From: Saksenaea vasiformis B4078
Taxonomy: Eukaryota > Mucoromycota > Mucoromycetes > Mucorales > Saksenaeaceae
DNA: 64,000 nt
Reading direction: 5' to 3'
Assembly: GCA_000697055.1 (NCBI GenBank)
Contig: JNDT01002360.1
Location: forward strand, 186,001-250,000
Part shown: positions 58,816 to 64,000 of the stretch, piece after piece
How positions within the stretch are numbered: the first letter of the stretch is position 1
Layout of the letters: every line of letters starts with the position of its first letter
Translations under genes and position numbers: made by a program
Notes under the pieces: model-generated
What the model was told of the DNA's origin: nothing
What the model saw: only the letters and a program-made list of their open reading frames with translations
Databases searched by the model: none

Positions 58816-60083
58816 TCAGACAGTCCTGGGTGACATATTCCGTCGTGGAAGGCGCGTATTGTCAGGAGGGCCGGAAATATGGCCAAACTGTGGCGTTGCC
58901 AATGTTGGTGTTGCGCTAATATCCTCCCGCATGTCTATATCCGCTTTTTCCGCATGATATGTGTTCGCGGCGTTAGGACGACCACCGCTCCCACCATTCT
59001 CTTCTGAAGATGTACTGTTGAAGCTTTGTGCTTGTCGTATGTCATGTGAAGATTCTGGGACGACAGTTGTTCCACACCTGCTATGTGCGGGAACTATAGC
59101 GTTTGGCAGTAAATCTAACGAACCATTGGAGGGCCGTACTTGTTGCCGTAGTTTCCGAATTGTTTCTGTCAAGTCAGTATCATAACCCACGAGGATAATG
59201 AAGAGCATGTTCCCAATTGGCCACATAAGCATAACAACACTTGCTTGGTTGTTCTACAGGTATTTCAGCTTCCAGTCTCTCGATAGTAGAGTATGTACCG
59301 TAACAATATATATTGCGGCGGCTAGGTTGATGATCGTTAATATAAACGTACGGATAACGTTGTGAACGACGACGGCAAAATAAAGGCTTATATTACCGCC
59401 TGTCATTTCAGCGTGCTGGAGATGTCGTATGTGTTTTACGAGAATAAACATGATCATGATGGTCACGTAAAAATCAATAAAAGTATCCATAAGCGTGTAC
59501 ACAGGACCCCACTAATGTACTGAGTTAAAAATCTGTAGTTCGCCAAAGACTTACGGAGGGGTTGTCTCTATATGAGCATGTGCCATTTGTAGGATCAACT
59601 TTCACGGTGACAAGGATCACATCAACCACAGCCACCACCGCCCGGATAGCTGTCAGAAGTACGCTGACCGCATTAACTCGCTTTTTCCAGTGAATCGGCG
59701 CGACCGCTCGCGTTCTACTCAATAGAATCCATGTACCAGCTACCATACTCGTGTGATAGAACACATCAGCAGAACGACCAGATCTGGGGCAATGCGAGCC
59801 GAGGCTAATGCATAAAAAAAGGTCGGCGTTGAAATCATTCATGGATAAACAAATATTATAACCAAGCATACTCTGTATTAAAAGCGGAAAAATGGGCAGT
59901 TTTGATAGCCATAGCTAAAGCCATGACAATTTTGGCGTATCGAGTCTCCCGTATCGTATCGCAGTACGTTAATCGCATTATGTTACGAAAAGCGAGTTCC
60001 AGTGCCGTGACGATGACAGCGCCTTCTATAGCTATCTCGGCTACTTGAATAGGTGGTATCAAAACAACCTCCACTACGCTCAT
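58816..60083 (-). CDS. Multi-pass membrane protein, possibly receptor-like
   Basis: About 390-400 aa; not assigned to a named family. Exons from ATG 60083: MSVVEVVLIPPIQVAEIAIE..., then CLGSHCPRSGRSADVFYHTS..., WGPVYTLMDTFIDFYVTIMI... and NNQASVVMLMWPIGNMLFII.... I count six to seven hydrophobic segments (around VVLIPPIQVAEIAIEGAVIV, IVMALAMAI, MVAGTWILL, VSVLLTAIRAVVAVVDVILV, FYVTIMIMFILV, VIRTFILTIINLAAAIYIV, LMWPIGNMLFIILVGY), then a long cytosolic tail rich in Ser, Gly and Pro (NSTSSEENGGSGGRPNAAN) with RLPRRN near the end. This topology fits a fungal seven-helix receptor but no diagnostic motif is seen. The first intron uses a weak GTTATA donor. Others are ordinary. Confidence 0.7.
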
Positions 60084-62107
60084 TGGTGAGTGAGACAAAT
60101 AAGAAAGAGATTTATACAAAAAAGGCGTCGCAGTGAATCCTTCCTTTTGTGTTTGGGTTTCGTAATGATCAGATGAAACCTGGCGATAACCCGATTTGGT
60201 TGAGTGGTTTTTGAAGCGCGGAGTATCAAAAAATTAGCTTTTCGAGAGGAACCTCGCTGAGCGTGAAGTTTGGGTTTCACTAATCGTATTGTGTTAAGGC
60301 ACTACACGCCCAGAAATGTATGGCTGAGGGCCTTAGTGATGTATCTAAAACGATGAGATGCGGAGTCTGCAAATTCGGGTAGGCTACATGCATATATCTA
60401 ACGTAATTGATCGATTTGAAAAAGTCACCGTATATGCTATATCCTAGTAATACTATCGAGTACCTACGACAAATTCTTGTAACTTTAGCTTGCTCACGTT
60501 AACGGAGACCTGATAGGAAGAGTTCCGCTGATAATCTCGACTGCCTCGAATAAAAGGTCTGTTAGGCGGGATTCTTTGGAGATGCCGAATCAAGTACACA
60601 CTCAAGTCTAAAGCTGAAGTGCTGTCGGTTGATGCTGTACCGAGCCTGCAGGTTATGCACTTTTCTCTGATTTTCTGACTAATAAGTTCTACTTGATCGG
60701 AATTTGTTGGCTTATTGTATGTGAGAAGATAACTAGTTTTGGAAAGGCAAGGCCTTTGCCGATTTCCTTCATGCAGTAACTTTTTATTTTTTTTCTCTCT
60801 ACATTGAATAAGACATACGTTGCTCGAATGTTACCATGCTTAAATAAATGCGACTTAAATATCTACTTCAGTGACGCAGCTGGTTAAACTTTTACTTCTT
60901 TTAAAGCCCCAATTTGTATGGCATTGGACGATATAAGCTTTTCTACGATCAACTTGGCACCAAGATCGGAAGGGCACATTTGTTAACTGACAATTATATG
61001 TGGCAGTCAATTCATCATAGAGCAGGCTGAACGTACTGCGGTGTGCAATCGCCATGTATTTTGTTTTGTGATGTGGTTTTTGCTTGTCTTTATCTAACCT
61101 CTACTTTTCTAAGTATTGTCTACATGTTCTGCAGTTTCTAGCCCTATCTTTATGTAATAACGGTGGCTGTGTACAAGTATTGTATTCTGTTTTGTGATAT
61201 GATCGCTTGTGTCTTACTCTTCTCTCTCATGTCATAAGCATCCGTAATTTGTGCTAAACTCGATAGCTGATCAAATCTTTTCTAAAACGGTTTTAATGTC
61301 ACTGTACCGCATCCTGCTTCGCAGCAATGGTCCGTTGAACTCCCTTCCTTTTTTTTTTTTTTGACAAGCAAGATATACTACTCAATGTTGGAGATGATTT
61401 ATACCGATTAGACGTTACATATTTATTCATCATCTTTTAATTTGGAAATCAATCTCATATCTACAAAACTTCTGGACATCCGCCATCACAAGCACTTTTT
61501 GGAGTGAACTTTCCTCAGCACCGAAAGACACTAGGCCAAGCATTGCAGATAAGAAAGTGTATTATTCACCATCTCCTTCTCTGTCTTTTTCTAATTGTTT
61601 TTCATACAATGATTACTATTGAGCGAAGCGAAAGTCGCACAAGCACTTTCCGGAGTGTACTTTCCTCAGTACCGAAAGACACTAGATCAAGCATTATCAA
61701 TTAGAAGGTATATTATTCACCATCTCCTTCTGTGCCTTTTCCAATTCTTTCCCATACAACAATTACTACTGAGCGAAGCGAAAGTCGCAACTTAGTTTTG
61801 GAACGAATTGATTGAACATAAGTTGAACTGGATTGATGCTATGTGCGGGAAGCGAAAGAACGAAAAGTGATTATTTTCCATCCAGATCCAGTTATTGCTT
61901 ACCGTATCTTTGGGCATGCAGTTACGGAAACTAAGTGGCAGGTTGGCTAAAAATGGAGCACCCAAATGATACGGTATTACGAAGCTGGAGGGAAAAAGGC
62001 GTATCTCTCTCATGCTTTCGTGAAATTATCTTAGTGTATCTGGACCATTTATTTTGACAACATTTTGCAGGACAAATTGGCTGTTACGGAAGTTCAGTTA
62101 AGTTCAT
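60084..62107. other. Intergenic; repeats only
   Basis: No gene is supported. Includes the 73-bp block at 61408-61479 shared with 27685-27757, followed by a direct tandem duplication of about 151 bp at 61487-61789. Isolated ORFs (60855-61055, 61504-61704, 61792-62013) have no features; 61504-61704 lies in the duplication. Confidence 0.5.
61487..61789. repeat. Two-copy direct tandem repeat, about 151 bp per unit
   Basis: Unit 1 at 61487-61637 and unit 2 at 61638-61789, both starting cacaagcactttt/cc and ending tgagcgaagcgaaagtcgca. The units differ at scattered positions. The first is joined to the repeat block shared with 27685. Confidence 0.85.
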
Positions 62108-62720
62108 TCACTTTGTTGGACAATTTTTATTCGTGTGATCAATTTTTCGACGTTTTTCTTTCAATACAATGAGTTGTTCTTCCAAGTAATTAATTTCAAG
62201 ATCGGGATTTTCCTTTGCATGCTCAATATATTGAACCCATCTGAATAAAAACAAGTCAGTCGCATTATCAGCGCGTACCTTTCCATGACTATCCTACTTA
62301 CGACTCATCTTTCTCTTTTGGCCAGCGCCGGAGAAGGTTCTCCAGCAATCGTTGTTATCAGTGTAACTGACATGCTCGCTTCAGGTGACGCTGCAGAACA
62401 ATTGTGAGCATAGGGCGAAGCCGGTGCCGTGGTCGGATGAATAATGGTGTCATGATGGCTCTGTTGTCGTATTTCGAACCTTTCTAATTCTAACACTGTA
62501 AGAAGGCAGATCGAGAATATATTGGCCTGATTCTCAGATAAGGTCAACCTCTTTACTGAAGTCGGGAAAAGAATAGCATATTTGGAACAATGAGAACTAA
62601 GGTTGAGATCAACGATCTCGGTAATTCTTAAAGTGCTTCCCAAAAATGAATTTCTGACTGCATATCCCAGCACTAATTGGTCACTTCCAGTGCTAGTGTA
62701 CTGTTTATTGAATGACACTT
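62108..62720 (-). CDS. Fragmentary gene of unknown function
   Basis: A clear last exon at 62108-62240 encodes WVQYIEHAKENPDLEINYLE and continues through EEQLIVLKEKRRKIDHTNKN to a TGA. It joins, across a 61-nt intron (62241-62301, donor GTAAGTAGG), to RLLENLLRRWPKEKDES. Upstream of that the frame is closed by stops, while an overlapping frame at 62305-62718 runs open for 137 codons. The upstream exon structure is unresolved and the MITE at 62705-62890 abuts it, so the gene may have been truncated by the insertion. No known family recognised; the end is basic and helical. Confidence 0.4.
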
Positions 62721-62890
62721 TACGCTACTCTAAAATAAGTTATGCGTCCATGAAGAGCCAATTTTGCGCTGAGAGAAAAATAAATATGCGGTCATTGGTT
62801 AATCAATTGGTAACAAAATCATACGTTTACTTACATCAACTTGGCCCTCATGGACGCATAATTTATTGGAGCAGCATAAAAAATCATTCA
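62705..62890. mobile_element. MITE family 2, reference copy
   Basis: Palindromic element with about 45-bp inverted ends: left ttattgaatgacactttacg, ctactctaaaataagttatg, cgtccatgaagagcca; right ttggccctcatggacgcata, atttattggagcagcataaa, aaatcattca. The inner region has no ORF. Related copies are at 22955 (composite), 27987, 39418, 41221, 57056 and halves at 640 and 53222. Confidence 0.85.
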
Positions 62891-64000
62891 CGGTTAGTAA
62901 ATGGATAATACTTTGGATGCCATTTCGCTTACCACCGAAGGGTATTTCCGCCCATTGACGGAGGCCAGAGCCCCGCACCTGGAGCGGTGGGGGCGGCGAG
63001 AGGTGGGGGGACCCGATGGCTTGGAAGCGGCCATTTTTAAACGGCGTGCAGAGGACTTGAAGCGATACATCGTCTGACAATCTATTGCGGAAGATGAACG
63101 ATACTGAGTGAGTGTGTGTATGTGTGTGTGTGTGTGTGTGTGTGACAACGCTTACGTACTTTGAATGTGGGCATAAAGCACCAACACGGGCAAGACGGTT
63201 CGGGACAGCGGTCATGCAGCCTAAACGGCATACAAGCAAATGAGTGATCCTGGATATGTAATAAAAAGTTGACATCCGTACCGGGAATGTTTGTACCAAC
63301 AGAGCCAAAGAAGAAGAAGAAAAAAAAAGGAAAAAGAAGTGCTCGCTTTAAATATGCATCACTTTCCGTTATCTGAGACATTCTTTTTGTGTGAGATAAA
63401 AGGACCCTATCTTCAACACACTTTTTGCATGAGACGACGGAATCCTGTTTCTGAGACACCGTTTTTATGAGTCAAAAGAACCCGATCACTGATTCACCCC
63501 TTTGCTTGACACGATGGTACCCTATCACCGACGCGCCTTTTGTGTGAGATAAAGAAAAAGCCGTACCTTCCACACACCCTTTGCATGAAATAAAAAAATT
63601 CGATCACTGATTGATCGTTTGCACGAGACGATGGTATCCTATCTCGAACACCAGATATCGAGCCCTATCTTTATCACGTCATTTGCACGAGACAATGAAT
63701 TTCTGTCTCTGCCTTAGATAATGGAAAGCTATCAATGACACAAACGTAACGTGGAAGAGTATGATACGAAAATCACAGCATCGGATAAACGTAAAAATAC
63801 GTGCTCCAAGACGCAGAGTTTATCTGGAAGTAACGTCAAATATCTTCGAATAGACGCAAATGGGTATTCAAAATCCAGTAGTTGCCTACATTAATACAGG
63901 TCCGTCAAATGCACAAAGTACGTGCACAGATTCCGTTCCGCGTCCTATCACTGGCAAAAAGTCAAAGGCTTTAATTAAAGCTGAAGCAGCGTACGCCAGG
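62891..64000. other. Terminal repeat-rich region
   Basis: GC-rich stretch 62940-63015 (gagccccgcacctggagcgg, tgggggcggcgagaggtggg), resembling in reverse the block at 27875-27960; a (TG)n microsatellite at about 63112-63143; and the second minisatellite repeat at 63345-63860. ORFs here (62799-63308, 63082-63459, -) include the microsatellite and are not genes. Confidence 0.55.
63345..63860 (+). repeat. Dispersed repeat with internal minisatellite, copy 2
   Basis: Same order of sequence as 57540-57965: taaatatgcatcactttccg, repeated units such as tttgcatgagacgacggaat, tttgcacgagacgatggtat and ttgcacgagacaatgaattt, then gcagagtttatctggaagta and aatatcttcgaatagacgca. This copy is about 90 bp longer, so the number of internal units differs. 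Confidence 0.75.

Noticed and set aside
63112..63143. Repeat array considered as CRISPR-like
   Set aside because: It is a simple (TG)n microsatellite; no spaced direct repeats of CRISPR type occur anywhere in the window, and the genome is eukaryotic.
62799..63308. 169-codon ORF (-) with a THTHTH stretch
   Set aside because: The His/Thr run is a translated (TG)n microsatellite, and the ORF spans a MITE end and a GC-rich repeat block.

Overview
The window is a piece of a fungal nuclear genome. Genes are split by many short introns (mostly 45-60 nt, GTAAGT/GTATGT-like donors, AG acceptors). The protein set (neutral trehalase, TFIIH Tfb2, Atg27, Cdc50, DRG1, PP2A B56, G-alpha, bZIP and a WRKY-like regulator, myo-inositol oxygenase) and the style of the non-coding DNA (MITEs, Tc1/mariner, A-rich minisatellites) fit an early-diverging fungus. 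Mucoromycota/Mucorales is my best guess; this is inference from gene style, not from a marker gene.

Layout. 0.7-2.0 kb: G-alpha subunit (-). 3.0-3.6 kb: ribosomal protein uS10/S20 (+). 5.2-6.4 kb: LTR-like debris, a tRNA-Leu(UAA) gene (-) and an A-rich minisatellite. 7.3-9.55 kb: neutral trehalase (-) with an unresolved, apparently broken N-terminus. 11.9-14.0 kb: TFIIH subunit Tfb2 (-), 13 exons. 14.9-15.8 kb: unrecognised multi-exon coding remnants (-). 17.1-18.1 kb: WRKY/GCM1-like zinc-finger gene (+). 18.4-18.9 kb: small orphan gene (+). 18.9-24.5 kb: gene-poor. 24.6-24.9 kb: small bZIP gene (+). 25.1-26.0 kb: inositol oxygenase (-). 26-30 kb: transposon-rich, with a complete Tc1/mariner element at 28.4-29.8 kb. 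30.5-31.9 kb: Cdc50/Lem3 (+). 32.4-33.8 kb: Atg27 (+). 35.1-38.5 kb: tandem pair of DUF1479 genes (-). 39-41.4 kb: repeats and a repeat-associated ORF. 41.6-43.2 kb: DRG1-type GTPase (-) with an 8-nt microexon. 44.0-45.4 kb: PfkB kinase of the pseudouridine-kinase type (-). 47.4-49.9 kb: PP2A B56 subunit (+). 50.1-52.8 kb: two membrane-protein genes head-to-tail (-), a two-segment orphan and a Kelch protein. 53.3-55.3 kb: secreted aspartic-protease-fold protein lacking catalytic residues (-). 58.8-60.1 kb: multi-pass membrane protein (-). 60-64 kb: repeats.

The genes do not form one pathway; this is an ordinary eukaryotic mixture of housekeeping genes (translation, TFIIH, membrane-lipid flipping, autophagy, phosphatase) and lineage-specific ones. 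The most interesting items are the WRKY-like regulator, the catalytically dead aspartic-protease homologue, the DUF1479 tandem pair, the 8-nt microexon in DRG1, a kinase that seems to lack its usual fused glycosidase, three genes with damaged or ambiguous 5' ends, and at least two MITE families, one of which travels with a gene-tail fragment and a minisatellite block. Exon boundaries were worked out by hand from splice signals and reading frame; where the exon sum is a multiple of three this is stated.
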